DNA from: G963677445 sp963678275 | GTDB lineage: Bacteria; Bacteroidota; Ignavibacteria; Ignavibacteriales; Melioribacteraceae | Direction of reading: 5' to 3' | Assembly (NCBI GenBank): GCA_963678275.1 | Contig: OY782765.1 | Location: 3,534,001-3,598,000 of the forward strand | Length of the DNA: 64,000 bases | Shown: piece after piece, positions 16,620 to 25,520 of the stretch | Layout: every line of letters starts with the position of its first letter | Position numbering within the stretch: position 1 is the stretch's first letter | Notes under the pieces: model-generated | Databases searched by the model: none | What the model saw: only the letters and a program-made list of their open reading frames with translations | What the model was told of the DNA's origin: nothing | Translations under genes and position numbers: made by a program

Positions 16620-19514
16620 TCACAATTCATCAACATTTCCCTTTCGGTTTTCATCTTTATCATCAATTTCTTTTTCGGTGATATCAATTTTGCCGAAGGT
16701 TCTGAGATCATCAATGGAAATATGAGGAGCATCCTTATACAGCAAAGGATTTCCCGCGTAGCCGAGCATATTTTCCATCAACAGATTCGCGGCAGGATCA
16801 TCTTCGTTCAAATTGAGTGAGCATACAAATATCCTTCCCTGCCCCACGCGAAACTCAAACATCGCGGCCTGCTTAATTATATATTTATAACTGCTGACAA
16901 TTTCAATCACCGGCTTAAATGGCAGACTGCTGTCATTAAAAACCACGGTAGATGCGTCGCTGAATAAATCAATAAACTGCCTGCCGCACCATCCCTCGTG
17001 GGGGAAATTATTCATTACAGGGTGATCGGTGATCAAAGTCGCGAGATTTCCATGTGTGCGTCCCGCGAGTCCGAGACTGTAACGAAGTGATTTAGATGGA
17101 AAATCTCTGCTCCCCAGGTAAATCAGAAAACCACCCTGTTCCAGAAACGCCGTTGCTTTTTTATCCAGTGTGTCAACAACCATTACCTTTCCGCCCGGTT
17201 GTTTTTTCCCTCTCTCCAATCCAGGGAGCTTAATTTTATTCTCAGGGTAAAGCCAGATATCCCAGTCATTAACCAGATCAATATTATCGGCCGTAAGTCT
17301 TAGTTCAATCTTTAAGTTTTTCGGTTTTTCTGTCTGCGGCATAAAAAACTTCAGACTGTCATATTCATAAAGATTACCGGGAGCGGCAGATATTTCGGCT
17401 ATATCTCCCCGTGATAAAACATTATTATTTTTATCTTTCAGCAGCCATTCAAGCCCCCCATTATTAATTTGCTTCTTCCCCCAATGGGAAAAAAGAACCG
17501 CCGAAGAGAATTCTTCTCCCGCCGTAAAATTTCTTTCATTGCCGATATCAAGCAGCAGAACACTTTCCCCGTTAAACTTCCTGAATTGCTCGAAAGAGTC
17601 ACCCGGTTTAAGCTCAAAAAATTCATTAAGGAAACCAGCCTCATATCCTCCTCCTATCTGGTTATGGTCATGGCCGCCGAGGAAGTCATACCCCCGGTAA
17701 TATTTACTTTTCCTTACCGTTTCGACCGATTGTTTCCTCAATTCCGCCAGCCACGCGCATGAATTATTATAATAATCCGCCGCCTTGTGAAGCAGCCCCG
17801 CTTCTTTAAGATTTTGTCGCGCGCTTTTATATCTTTCCGAGCCGATTCGTGTTTCCTCCATCCTGCTCTGGTGATCGAGGTTGATATAATTCCCCTTGAT
17901 TCCAACTTCATGTGAAAAACACGGGCGCTCATAAACCCTCATTCTTTTATCGAGGAAATTCCTGTCCCCTCTTTCCGACCAGTAACTCAGGTAACCCCAG
18001 CCATACTGCCCGAATACATCGGAAAATTCCTTCAGCCGGTTAAGTCTGCTGAAATTGTGAAAGAATGGCTTCGATGTCGTATCCTTTCCAAGATCAGAAA
18101 GGCGCCAGTAATATTCAATTCCCCTCAGCGCTTCCTGTGGATTAAAAAAAGCGTCGGGCGCGAACTTTTTCTGAAGTTCAGCGATTTCGGCAAGATATTC
18201 AATTTTGCCTTCATCCAGAAGCTGCTCATTCCCCCCGCTGTAAATAACCGCGGATGGATGAGTCTTGCAGGTTTTTAATAGCTCCTCCCATTCTTTGTGC
18301 TGATATGTCTCCGGCGCTTCAATCATCATCAGCATTCCTGTTTCATCGGCCGCTTCAAGATATTCCACAGGCGGTATCCAGGTGTGAAAGCGGATCCAGT
18401 TAAATCCTGCTTCCCTTAGTCTGCCGATTATCTTTTTATAATATTCTTTATCAACCGGCGGAGTACATGATTCAGCCCAGTAGCAATGATCGGTCACTCC
18501 GCGTAAGTAAACAGGTTCGCCATTGAGATAAAGGTTTATCCCTTTCCTGACCAGCCTGCGCAGACCGAAATCCTGGTCCAGAGTATCTGAGAGAATTTCA
18601 TCATCATATAGTTTTAATTTTATTGTGTAAAGATCGGGGTCATCTTGATCCCATGTTGCCATATTAAAAATGCCGGTATTCCACATCATCGCGTCCCGGT
18701 TGGTAAACTGCTCTCCTTCAGCGACGCGGCTGCCGCTCTTTTTGTCATAAATCGCCCATTCAAGTCTGCTCTTTTCCGAAGGGCCCAGCAGCTTTACCCG
18801 CCAGGTAAGTTTTTCCAGATTATTATCGGGATAAATAAAGAGACCACCTATCTCTTTCCTCCCCGCGATTTTAATGCTAACCGGCCTGTATATTCCGCCG
18901 CTTCTTCCTTTATAGCCGGTAAGAGCAAATCCGCCGTTTTTTACCTCCTTTATATTAGAAACAGCAATTATTATCTCATTTTCCCCATCCGAAAGAAAAT
19001 CTTCTATCTGAAGACTAAAGGGAGTTGACCATCCAAAATGATACCCCGCGTATTCACCATTTATCCATACCCAGGTTTCCTGGCTCGCTCCTCCTATCAC
19101 AAGCGAAACGAGACAGCCTGATTCAACAGATGTTATATTCACAGATCTCTTATAAAACCCCACACCTTTTATCCAGGGAAGCGAGCCGACAGGAACACGC
19201 TGCCGCTCCTCTTCGAGAATTGAAAAATCAATTGGCTTATAATCGGGATTTCGTTTTAACCTTTTATTAAGCGGGCCGCTTGTTAAAATTTCTTCATAGT
19301 CATCCCAATAACCGGGAACAGGAATTTCCGCCAGGTATTCAGAATTTTCGGGAAGTTCAGGCCTGTCCGTAACAAAAGTATCCCTGTAAGCAAAGCTCCA
19401 GTTTCCGTCAAGAGATATTATTTCAGGTTTGTTTTCAGCCGAAATTGAGATAACGGCTAAAAAAAATACAAATAATAATGTTCTGATAATCGATCCGCTC
19501 ATCCGGTTTTCCAT
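16620..19514 (-). CDS. Secreted glycoside hydrolase family 2 enzyme (beta-galactosidase/glucuronidase type)
   Basis: About 964 aa from the ATG at 19514; a GTG at 19529 would overlap the upstream 57-aa gene. A signal peptide (IIRTLLFVFFLAVISISA) precedes the GH2 sugar-binding jelly roll (~30-220), immunoglobulin-like domain (~225-320) and TIM barrel (~325-620). The proposed acid/base is E430 in SGGNEQ and the nucleophile E536 in FSHEVG. A long C-terminal part (~620-960) probably holds further beta domains and a flavodoxin/ThuA-like segment. It should hydrolyse a beta-glycoside in the periplasm or outside. No polysaccharide-utilisation genes adjoin, so the substrate is open. Confidence 0.85.
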   Translation of the reverse strand: MENRMSGSIIRTLLFVFFLAVISISAENKPEIISLDGNWSFAYRDTFVTDRPELPENSEYLAEIPVPGYWDDYEEILTSGPLNKRLKRNPDYKPIDFSILEEERQRVPVGSLPWIKGVGFYKRSVNITSVESGCLVSLVIGGASQETWVWINGEYAGYHFGWSTPFSLQIEDFLSDGENEIIIAVSNIKEVKNGGFALTGYKGRSGGIYRPVSIKIAGRKEIGGLFIYPDNNLEKLTWRVKLLGPSEKSRLEWAIYDKKSGSRVAEGEQFTNRDAMMWNTGIFNMATWDQDDPDLYTIKLKLYDDEILSDTLDQDFGLRRLVRKGINLYLNGEPVYLRGVTDHCYWAESCTPPVDKEYYKKIIGRLREAGFNWIRFHTWIPPVEYLEAADETGMLMMIEAPETYQHKEWEELLKTCKTHPSAVIYSGGNEQLLDEGKIEYLAEIAELQKKFAPDAFFNPQEALRGIEYYWRLSDLGKDTTSKPFFHNFSRLNRLKEFSDVFGQYGWGYLSYWSERGDRNFLDKRMRVYERPCFSHEVGIKGNYINLDHQSRMEETRIGSERYKSARQNLKEAGLLHKAADYYNNSCAWLAELRKQSVETVRKSKYYRGYDFLGGHDHNQIGGGYEAGFLNEFFELKPGDSFEQFRKFNGESVLLLDIGNERNFTAGEEFSSAVLFSHWGKKQINNGGLEWLLKDKNNNVLSRGDIAEISAAPGNLYEYDSLKFFMPQTEKPKNLKIELRLTADNIDLVNDWDIWLYPENKIKLPGLERGKKQPGGKVMVVDTLDKKATAFLEQGGFLIYLGSRDFPSKSLRYSLGLAGRTHGNLATLITDHPVMNNFPHEGWCGRQFIDLFSDASTVVFNDSSLPFKPVIEIVSSYKYIIKQAAMFEFRVGQGRIFVCSLNLNEDDPAANLLMENMLGYAGNPLLYKDAPHISIDDLRTFGKIDITEKEIDDKDENRKGNVDEL

Positions 19515-19519
19515 AAAGA

Positions 19520-19693
19520 TTATTTCCACTTTGATTTGTTTTTTCTTCCGATAACTATCATGATAATGCCTCCAATAACAATCAATGCACCCGGAATATC
19601 ACTTCCCCTGGTTACAAACGTTAAACCGACGATGAGGAATACAATGCCAATTATAAACAGGGCTTTAAAGTCGGGTCCTTTTTTTCCGCTCAT
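19520..19693 (-). CDS. 57-aa two-helix membrane protein, paralog 1
   Basis: Starts at ATG 19693 and stops at TAA 19520-19522, six bases before the hydrolase start. The peptide begins MSGKKGPDFKALFIIGIVFL and ends NKSKWK: two hydrophobic helices separated by a short polar turn (TRGSD), with basic termini. An equally long paralog lies at 21087-21260 (identical NKSKWK end, same MS.KK start and helix spacing). Conservation between the paralogs supports translation. Function unknown. It follows the FINCPFD-family gene by 23 nt. Confidence 0.75.
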   Translation of the reverse strand: MSGKKGPDFKALFIIGIVFLIVGLTFVTRGSDIPGALIVIGGIIMIVIGRKNKSKWK

Positions 19694-19716
19694 ATTAACT
19701 ACGATAGGAATGTGAT

Positions 19717-20331
19717 CTATTTATTATGGTGAATCATCCATTCTTTAATAAATTCTATATACTCGGGAACAGGCATCGTGTTCAGATCATCATCTGTAAA
19801 TCCTTCACATTTTCGTTTTTCATAAAAATCAGCGCTGAATTCATACCAGATATCTGTTGCATTTGTTATTTTTTTTAATGCTCCGTTTTCAATAAACCAA
19901 TCCCTTATTACTCTGATAAGCTTCGCCTGGTCTCCATTGTGATATTTTATATCAAAACCTGCCAGATCAGATATTGCCCTGGAATATCTATATGGATCAT
20001 TCTCGATTATCAGACTTTTTTTATTCCTTCCCACATCTGAAAATTCTCTGCATCCAATATCCAATCCTATTTCAAATGCCATATTTAAACGGTAATACTC
20101 CCCTTCCTCTTTTGATATCAGTCGTGAGAGATCATGAATGCTGTAACGTGATAAATTTATTAGTTCGATGATTTTTTTAAAGCGCGGCTCGCCGGAATCA
20201 AACCTTTCTGACGCAATACGTGGAAAAAAGCCCAAATATAATGTTGTAAACAAAATCGAACGGAGAAGCTCGTAATACTCTCTGTCAAAAGGACAATTGA
20301 TAAATACATTTTTATTTAACTGATCGGGCAT
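19717..20331 (-). CDS. FINCPFD-family protein, putative nucleotide-processing/TIR-like, possible defence role
   Basis: A 204-aa protein with NVFINCPFDREYYELLRSIL at the N-terminus, then GFFPRIA, SIHDLSR, NMAFEIGLDIG and ISDLAGFDI. These motifs define a widespread bacterial family usually left unnamed; I recall it mostly from accessory and defence neighbourhoods. The beta-strand/charged-turn pattern suggests a Rossmann-like fold comparable to TIR or deoxyribosyltransferase domains, which is inference. It is cytoplasmic, with no export signal. Two DUF2188 genes lie directly upstream (13-nt gap) and a 57-aa membrane protein directly downstream, suggesting a small operon. Confidence 0.6.
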   Translation of the reverse strand: MPDQLNKNVFINCPFDREYYELLRSILFTTLYLGFFPRIASERFDSGEPRFKKIIELINLSRYSIHDLSRLISKEEGEYYRLNMAFEIGLDIGCREFSDVGRNKKSLIIENDPYRYSRAISDLAGFDIKYHNGDQAKLIRVIRDWFIENGALKKITNATDIWYEFSADFYEKRKCEGFTDDDLNTMPVPEYIEFIKEWMIHHNK

Positions 20332-20344
20332 ATTCCGGACTGAA

Positions 20345-20563
20345 TTATACGGATTGATTTTGCGTAAAATAATCTATTCTTTCGACTGTTCCATTCTCCC
20401 TGTGAATCACAAGTTTTGAATCCGCCGCCGCCTGTCTGCCCCAGTCAATGGCTTCGGTTTTAGTTGAAAAAGCTCTTGAGGCCCGTTTAGCTCCATATTT
20501 TTTAACAACCCATTTTTTTCGGTCAATTGATGAAATTACATGATAACTTATTTTTCTTTTCAT
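20345..20563 (-). CDS. DUF2188 protein, paralog 1
   Basis: A 72-aa protein with the DUF2188 signature: ISYHVISS, a Lys/Trp-rich beta strand, then KTEAIDWGRQAAADSKLVIH and the terminal ENGTVERIDYF. The family is small, alpha/beta and of unknown biochemical role. A second copy lies 63 nt upstream, about 60% identical by eye. Both precede the FINCPFD-family gene on the same strand, so co-transcription is likely. Confidence 0.85.
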   Translation of the reverse strand: MKRKISYHVISSIDRKKWVVKKYGAKRASRAFSTKTEAIDWGRQAAADSKLVIHRENGTVERIDYFTQNQSV

Positions 20564-20626
20564 TTCCTGCTACCTCAATAAAGATATTCTTTCCTTTATT
20601 AATAAAAAAGCCACCTCAAATTCCGG

Positions 20627-20893
20627 TTAATACTCAACAAAAAAAGAACTTGTTGGTTCACTTAAATGGTATAGATCAGGTAGTGACTTTGCCTGATAAT
20701 ATTCAATTCTTTCAACTGTTCCGTTTTCCCTGTGAATTACAAGTTCTGAATCCGGCGAAGCGTGTCTGCCCCATTCAATAGCTTCCGTTTTAGTATCGAA
20801 AACTTTTGATGCGCGCTTAGCCCCGTACTTCCAGACTACCCGGTTTTTTCTGTCGAATGATGAAATTACCTGGTAATTTTTTTTCCTGGTCAT
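20627..20893 (-). CDS. DUF2188 protein, paralog 2, with C-terminal extension
   Basis: An 88-aa DUF2188 protein (YQVISSFDRKNRVV, KTEAIEWGRHASPDSELVIH, ENGTVERIEYY). It carries a ~20-residue tail after the domain that paralog 1 lacks. It lies immediately upstream of paralog 1, indicating a tandem duplication. The function of the family is unknown; duplicated DUF2188 genes beside a FINCPFD-family gene are the notable context. Confidence 0.85.
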   Translation of the reverse strand: MTRKKNYQVISSFDRKNRVVWKYGAKRASKVFDTKTEAIEWGRHASPDSELVIHRENGTVERIEYYQAKSLPDLYHLSEPTSSFFVEY

Positions 20894-21086
20894 CTTTTTT
20901 GCCGCTTTATTAAAACAACACTTCTTTACCTTAATATAAAAGAATTCCCGGTTAAATTCTATTAAATTAAGTTATAGCTGCCATATATTTACTTATCGGG
21001 AACTTCCCAAATAATTCCCCTCATTTTCTTTAAGAAAATTTCTTTTCAAAGGAAATAAGACTTTCGGCATCCGGTTTTTATATGGT

Positions 21087-21260
21087 TCATTTCCACTTTG
21101 ATTTATTTTTTATTCCAATTATGAGCATAACAATTCCCAGTATAAGGCCGAGGCCTGCAAAAATTTCACTTCCGTTAAACAGGTTATAACTGTTGATAGC
21201 GATAAATAATATCCCGAAAATGAATAAATTCTTATAGTTAAGCTGTTTTTTAGCGCTCAT
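21087..21260 (-). CDS. 57-aa two-helix membrane protein, paralog 2
   Basis: Starts at ATG 21260, preceded by GAGG, and stops at TGA 21087-21089. The peptide begins MSAKKQLNYKNLFIFGILFI and ends KNKSKWK. Length, helix positions and both termini match paralog 1 at 19520-19693. It lies 29 nt downstream of the serine dehydratase gene and is probably transcribed with it. No function recognised. Confidence 0.75.
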   Translation of the reverse strand: MSAKKQLNYKNLFIFGILFIAINSYNLFNGSEIFAGLGLILGIVMLIIGIKNKSKWK

Positions 21261-21289
21261 CTTATATCCTCGTTTTAATCTCCTGTTTA

Positions 21290-22495
21290 CTAATTTTCCG
21301 CGCCTCCATAGTTCTTCGCCAGTCCCCCTGTTGAGGTTTCCTTATAGAGGCTCGGAAGATCATGCCCTGTTTCCAGCATCGTTTTAACCACCCGGTCGAA
21401 GCTGACATGGTGCCTGCCATCCGAGAGCATGGCAAAAGCGTTGGCGTCCAGCGCTCGTGAAGCCGCGAAGGCGTTCCTTTCGATACATGGCACCTGCACA
21501 AGTCCCGCCACAGGGTCGCATGTAAGTCCCAGGTGATGCTCAAGCCCCATCTCGGCAGCATATTCCACCTGGGCGGGAGTTCCGCCGAATATCTGCATTG
21601 TGGCTCCCGCGGCCATAGAACATGCCGTGCCGATCTCTCCCTGGCATCCCACTTCGGCGCCTGAAATTGATCCGTTGGTCTTTACGATATTCCCGATCAG
21701 TCCCGCAGTGGCCATTCCCCTGATAAGTTTTTTCTCCGGAATTTTGTGCAGCTTGTAAAGATAATAAAGCACAGCGGGCAATACACCGCATGAGCCGCAG
21801 GTGGGAGCTGTCACCACAATTCCTCCCCCGGCATTCTGCTCGGCGGCGGCAAGCGCGTAAGAAAAAAGCAAACTCCGCCTCCTCAGACTCCCCTTAAAAC
21901 TGCTCGCTCTTATGTGATATGATGACGCTTTCCTCTGGATGTGAAGTCCTCCCGGCAAAGTGCCTTCCTCCTCAATTCCATCTTTCACACTCTTTTTCAT
22001 TACCTTCCAGCATTCATTCAGGTAATCCCATAAGTCCGGTTCCTCTCTTTCATTAACATATTCCCAAAGATGTTTTCCATTTTTATCACACCATTCCAGA
22101 ATATCTTTCATTGTTGAGAGTTCATAAACCTGGTCTGTATTATTTTCATAACCATCCCAGGTAATTTCTCCCCCGCCGATGCTGTATACAATCCAATCAT
22201 CAATAACCTCTTTATCCCCGCCGAGCGCCTCAAATTTCATCGCGTTGGGATGCCTTTCCAGGAATGTTTTCGGCTCCCAGCATATTTCAGTCGGCAAAGG
22301 GAGGAATGCCTCGATTATTGCCTGGTCGGTAAGATGTCCTAAACCGGTAGCGGCAAGACTGCCATACAAAGTAACCCTGAACTCATCAGCCCCAACATTT
22401 CTTTTTTCGAATATCGCGGCCGCCCGGCTCGGTCCCATAGTATGACTGCTCGAAGGCCCGCGCCCTCTCTTGAATATCCTTCTTACCGATTCCAT
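21290..22495 (-). CDS. sdaA: L-serine ammonia-lyase (iron-sulfur, single chain)
   Basis: A 401-aa enzyme that deaminates L-serine to pyruvate and ammonia in the cytoplasm. The N-terminal beta domain begins with RGPSSSHTMGPSRAA. The catalytic alpha domain contains APTCGSCGVLPAVL, GAEVGCQGEIGTACSMAAGA and GLTCDPVAGLVQVPCIERN, whose cysteines ligate the [4Fe-4S] cluster and whose conserved segments bind serine. It ends in STGGLAKNYG, matching bacterial SdaA enzymes, though slightly shorter than the ~455-aa E. coli form. It is probably first in a run with the 57-aa membrane protein downstream. Confidence 0.95.
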   Translation of the reverse strand: MESVRRIFKRGRGPSSSHTMGPSRAAAIFEKRNVGADEFRVTLYGSLAATGLGHLTDQAIIEAFLPLPTEICWEPKTFLERHPNAMKFEALGGDKEVIDDWIVYSIGGGEITWDGYENNTDQVYELSTMKDILEWCDKNGKHLWEYVNEREEPDLWDYLNECWKVMKKSVKDGIEEEGTLPGGLHIQRKASSYHIRASSFKGSLRRRSLLFSYALAAAEQNAGGGIVVTAPTCGSCGVLPAVLYYLYKLHKIPEKKLIRGMATAGLIGNIVKTNGSISGAEVGCQGEIGTACSMAAGATMQIFGGTPAQVEYAAEMGLEHHLGLTCDPVAGLVQVPCIERNAFAASRALDANAFAMLSDGRHHVSFDRVVKTMLETGHDLPSLYKETSTGGLAKNYGGAEN

Positions 22496-22617
22496 AACAG
22501 CATCCTCATATCTTTTTTCTGACTGCTCAAATATAATAAAAGAGAAACTGTTTTACTTTTATCAATTTGTTATTTCCATAAACCGAAACCCAAAAGAAAT
22601 AATCATAATTTTAATCA

Positions 22618-22797
22618 TAGACTGGCAAGCCAGAAGAAAAAGTGGCTAGTGAAGAGATAAGAACCAGCAATTTTTCTTTAAGATAACTTCAAAATCCCAT
22701 AAAAGTCCCGTCAGGGACGACAGATAATAGCCCCGCAATTCATTGTGGGGAAATAAGTTAAGAGGTTGATCAAAAGTCCCGCCAGGGACGACAGATG
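22618..22797 (+). repeat. ~195-bp dispersed repeat, copy 2
   Basis: Near-identical to 7230-7426, including three hairpins (GTCCCGTCAGGGAC, CCCCGC...GTGGGG, GTCCCGCCAGGGAC) and a CTGGCAAGCCAG start. Confidence 0.85.
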
Positions 22798-22834
22798 AAC
22801 ATTGTTTATTTAACGAAAGATAGAATGAATAGAA

Positions 22835-22875
22835 CTTTGCCATTTTGGGTAGAATGTAACTCCTAACGGAATAAT
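22835..22875 (+). repeat. Dispersed motif R1, copy e
   Basis: Consensus with GGGTAGAATGTAAC variants. It is directly fused to a CTGGCAAGCCGG word, showing how the two repeat parts abut. Confidence 0.75.
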
Positions 22876-22997
22876 CTGGCAAGCCGGAAAAAAAATCAAA
22901 TCTGAAGAAAAATTCGTACTCGTCTTTACTAAAACGCCCAGGTTACTCGAGAACGATTACGAGTACCTGTTCCAGGCTTTTTTCACCGGTTGAATAA

Positions 22998-23070
22998 TGT
23001 TAATAAGGTTTAGTTTTGTCGGGTGGTTTCCGATGCTGTTAAGGTTAAAAGATTAAAGAATAAGGTTTTT
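22998..23070 (+). repeat. Dispersed motif R2
   Basis: TAATAAGGTTTAGTTTTG, then GTTAAGGTTAAAAGATTAAA and GAATAAGG. Related fragments lie at about 5450, 6257, 6430 and (minus strand) 50287-50362. Confidence 0.65.
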
Positions 23071-23199
23071 TATGGGCCTTTCAGAGAGAAATTCACGCGG
23101 CAAAAAAACACCGTTTCACGAAAATTTTTTGAGCTCATGGAATATTTATCAATTGTTTTTTTAATTGTTCATTGTACATTAATAATTGTTAATTCCATT

Positions 23200-23240
23200 T
23201 TTGCCCTTTTGCGTAGAATTTAACTCCTTGCGGAGTAATC
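23200..23240 (+). repeat. Dispersed motif R1, copy f
   Basis: TTTTGCGTAGAATTTAACTC followed by CTTGCGGAGTAATC; good match to consensus. Confidence 0.8.
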
Positions 23241-23355
23241 ATAAGCGACTCAGAATGGAGTCGAATATTATTAGCCCCGCATGTTAATGTTTATTAACTC
23301 TTGAAGGTTTACGGTTAATTTCGCATTTTATATTATAAAATACCAGGGATAATTG

Positions 23356-23601
23356 ATGATTCATAATTCATGCCCGATTTGTGGAAGTAAAAAAATTGAA
23401 TCGACTACTACAGTTACCGTTGATTATAAAAAGGGAGTCGCCATTATCAGGGAAGTCCCCGCGTTAGTTTGTGATCAGTGTGGTGAGGAATGGATCACAG
23501 ATAGCGCCGCGGAAAAAATTGAGGAAATTGTAAGCCTCGCGAAAAAACAAAACCAGGAGATTTTCGTCACAAAATTTGGCAATTATTCTTTTGCCGGGTG
23601 A
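23356..23601 (+). CDS. YgiT/MqsA-type zinc-finger protein, orphan antitoxin-like
   Basis: An 81-aa protein from ATG 23356; a TTG three bases upstream is not needed. It has CPICGSKK and VCDQCGEEW, the two CxxC pairs that bind zinc, then a short helix with SAAEKIEEIVSLAKK. This matches the N-terminal domain of MqsA/YgiT antitoxins without the DNA-binding HTH half. Such proteins usually sit beside a DUF4258 or MqsR-like toxin. No toxin frame is visible on either side, so it is an orphan or the partner has been lost in the repeat region upstream. Confidence 0.8.
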   Translation: MIHNSCPICGSKKIESTTTVTVDYKKGVAIIREVPALVCDQCGEEWITDSAAEKIEEIVSLAKKQNQEIFVTKFGNYSFAG

Positions 23602-23899
23602 TATTAAGGAAACAAATTCATTTAAGATTTTTTCCTGACTGTATTTACCCGTCTTCCATTCCCCATTTTAGCTTTGAAATCCACTCCATATTTGAATATT
23701 ACCTCTAAAAATTTTAAATTCCCTTTCAGGTTTCTTATCTGCCTGCCTCTGTTTTATTGATGTGAGCTTCAGGTTTCATTTAATAAATTTGTTTTATTAT
23801 GGCTTTGTCCGGTGACGAATGCCTTCAGGAAATTTTTTGTTATCACATACAGATGAAATTTTAAATCATAAATATATTTCACATACAGCAGGAGGCAAC

Positions 23900-24430
23900 A
23901 TGAAAAAGCAGCTACTATTTTTATTTATGTTTCCATTTGTTTCATCTTTATTCGCGCAGTCTTACACAGTAGAAGAGGGCGCGAAACAAATGGCGGAAAC
24001 CCTTACCAGCGCGCTGAAATCAAAAAGCGAATCGACCTTTATGAAGCTGGCGACCACAGCCGAAGCATATAACTGGTTTATCGATAACCTTGTGCCTGCC
24101 GCCGATAAAAAAGCGGAACCCCAGTTTTATGAACATATCGGCCCGGCTGACCTGAGTGACTTTAACAAGGGTTTGAAGGAAATTTTTCATGATTTTTTTG
24201 TTGATATGCAGGAAGAAGGAATCACTCCTTCTAATCTGGAAATGGTAACATACGGATATATAACAGGAAGTAATGCCGATATGGTATCTCATGTTGTTCA
24301 GGTGATATACCGCGTGAAGACAGGCAGCGAGGCAAAACTATACCGTATAGTATTATACTGTATGCAGGGACCCGACAGAATGCACGCGAATGATATAGCG
24401 GAACTGGAAGAAATTGTTTTTGATGAATAA
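23900..24430 (+). CDS. Small secreted protein of unknown function
   Basis: The start is ATG 23900, four bases after GGAGG; an upstream start at 23819 has no ribosome site. The 176-aa product opens with a clear signal peptide (MKKQLLFLFMFPFVSSLFAQ). The mature ~156 residues are mixed alpha/beta, with a helical first half (SALKSKSESTFMKLATTAEA) and a C-terminal sheet (VIYRVKTGSEAKLYRIVLYC), reminiscent of small periplasmic NTF2-like proteins. No family is assigned. A hairpin follows the stop. Confidence 0.75.
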   Translation: MKKQLLFLFMFPFVSSLFAQSYTVEEGAKQMAETLTSALKSKSESTFMKLATTAEAYNWFIDNLVPAADKKAEPQFYEHIGPADLSDFNKGLKEIFHDFFVDMQEEGITPSNLEMVTYGYITGSNADMVSHVVQVIYRVKTGSEAKLYRIVLYCMQGPDRMHANDIAELEEIVFDE

Positions 24431-24437
24431 AATTTCA

Positions 24438-24463
24438 AACCCGGGGAAGTTTTTCCCCGGGTT
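24438..24463 (+). terminator. Terminator-like hairpin
   Basis: AACCCGGGGAA (24438-24448) pairs with TTCCCCGGGTT (24453-24463) around GTTT, eight bases after the stop of the secreted protein. The T-tract is weak. Confidence 0.6.
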
Positions 24464-25292
24464 AAACTCCTGAGACGGTTAAGTCCGAAGTAAAAAGTTA
24501 CTAAATTGATAATTTAAAATGACCAGCTTTTTATAATGTATCATTTTATCCCGCTGATCTCTTTTTCCCCGTAATCCTGTTTTTCCAGCCATCAAAAAAT
24601 TCCACTGGATATAGCGTCTGTTTGATTATTCTGTTTATTGTTAAATTCTATTTTATCGTACTAACGGGATATAAAATATTAATTGTAAAACAAGATTGTC
24701 CCGTTATGAGCAAAATATTAATATTGGTAGAAAAAAAAGAAGATAGCAAACAAGTGTGCCGTCAGGTACACCATATTCAGGTATGATTTGAACTTTTTTA
24801 TCTCAAGATCACATTAATTGAAAGATGGACTAACATTTTTCTGCTTACTGACGATAATCTTATTGCTATAATTTAACTTTAATTCAGTCAGTATCCATTC
24901 AGAGCCAAAACGACAAAGATCAGCGAAACATCCTGCTTAATGTTGAGCTCTGGTTAAAAACAAATTTACAGAAGATATGCTCTTCCAAAGAGTATATATA
25001 ATAAAGGAACTTAATGAATCTTTCCGGTACGACCTGTTTCAAAGCAAATAAAGCTACACTGATAAATGAAGAACATCCCGTAAATAACAAACCTGAATGG
25101 GATATAAGCAGCGGTGATTTTATTGAAAGTAATAACGGGCAAAAAATCCTGATCCCACAAAAGACTTTAAAAAATATAAAAACAATCTGCTGCTTGCCGC
25201 TCTCAGTCTCAGTATTGTTTTAGTATGGCTTACTCTCACTGCCTTTTCAGGCATTTGATTTTTTATCCTCCGGCGCTTTGCCGCAAACATAA
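24464..25292. other. Intergenic region with a possible gene remnant (25014-25250)
   Basis: No intact gene. The frame from ATG 25014 encodes a soluble leader. One base out of frame it continues as YKNNLLLAALSLSIVLVWL, a membrane or signal segment that ends at a TGA. A single-base frameshift near the A-run at about 25160 would join them. This could be the decayed 5' end of the pseudogene that follows. Confidence 0.35.
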
Positions 25293-25400
25293 AAAAAAGA
25301 ATATGCTTTTTCAGATAAAAATCCTGCCGACGGAATAAACAAATACCGCATTAACCAGACAGATATGGATGGGTCGTTTGATTATTCTGAAATAATATCT

Positions 25401-25428
25401 GTAGAGACGCAAAATTTTGCGTCTCTAC
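25401..25428. repeat. 28-nt palindrome (family P1), in frame in pseudogene
   Basis: Perfect palindrome: arms GTAGAGAC/GTCTCTAC around core GCAAAATTTTGC. Read in frame it gives VETQNFASLP. Confidence 0.9.
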
Positions 25429-25499
25429 CCACCGATTTTAAATTATACCACAACTACCCCAATCCCTTCAATCCCGTAACAAAAATCAAATTTTCTGTA

Positions 25500-25520
25500 G
25501 GACAGATTTGCAATCTGTCC
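25500..25520. repeat. Hairpin family P2, variant core, in pseudogene
   Basis: GGACAGAT-TTGCA-ATCTGTCC: 8-bp stem. Siblings have GGACAGGC-TTTCCA-GCCTGTCC, so both arms changed together. Confidence 0.85.

Larger units (their letters stand above)
22496..23355. other. Gene-free repeat region
   Basis: Holds the second copy of the ~195-bp repeat (22618-22797), R1 copies e and f, an R2 fragment (22998-23070) and AT-rich ATTGTACATTAATAATTG words like those near 6850. Short open frames follow the repeats and are not credible genes. Confidence 0.7.
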
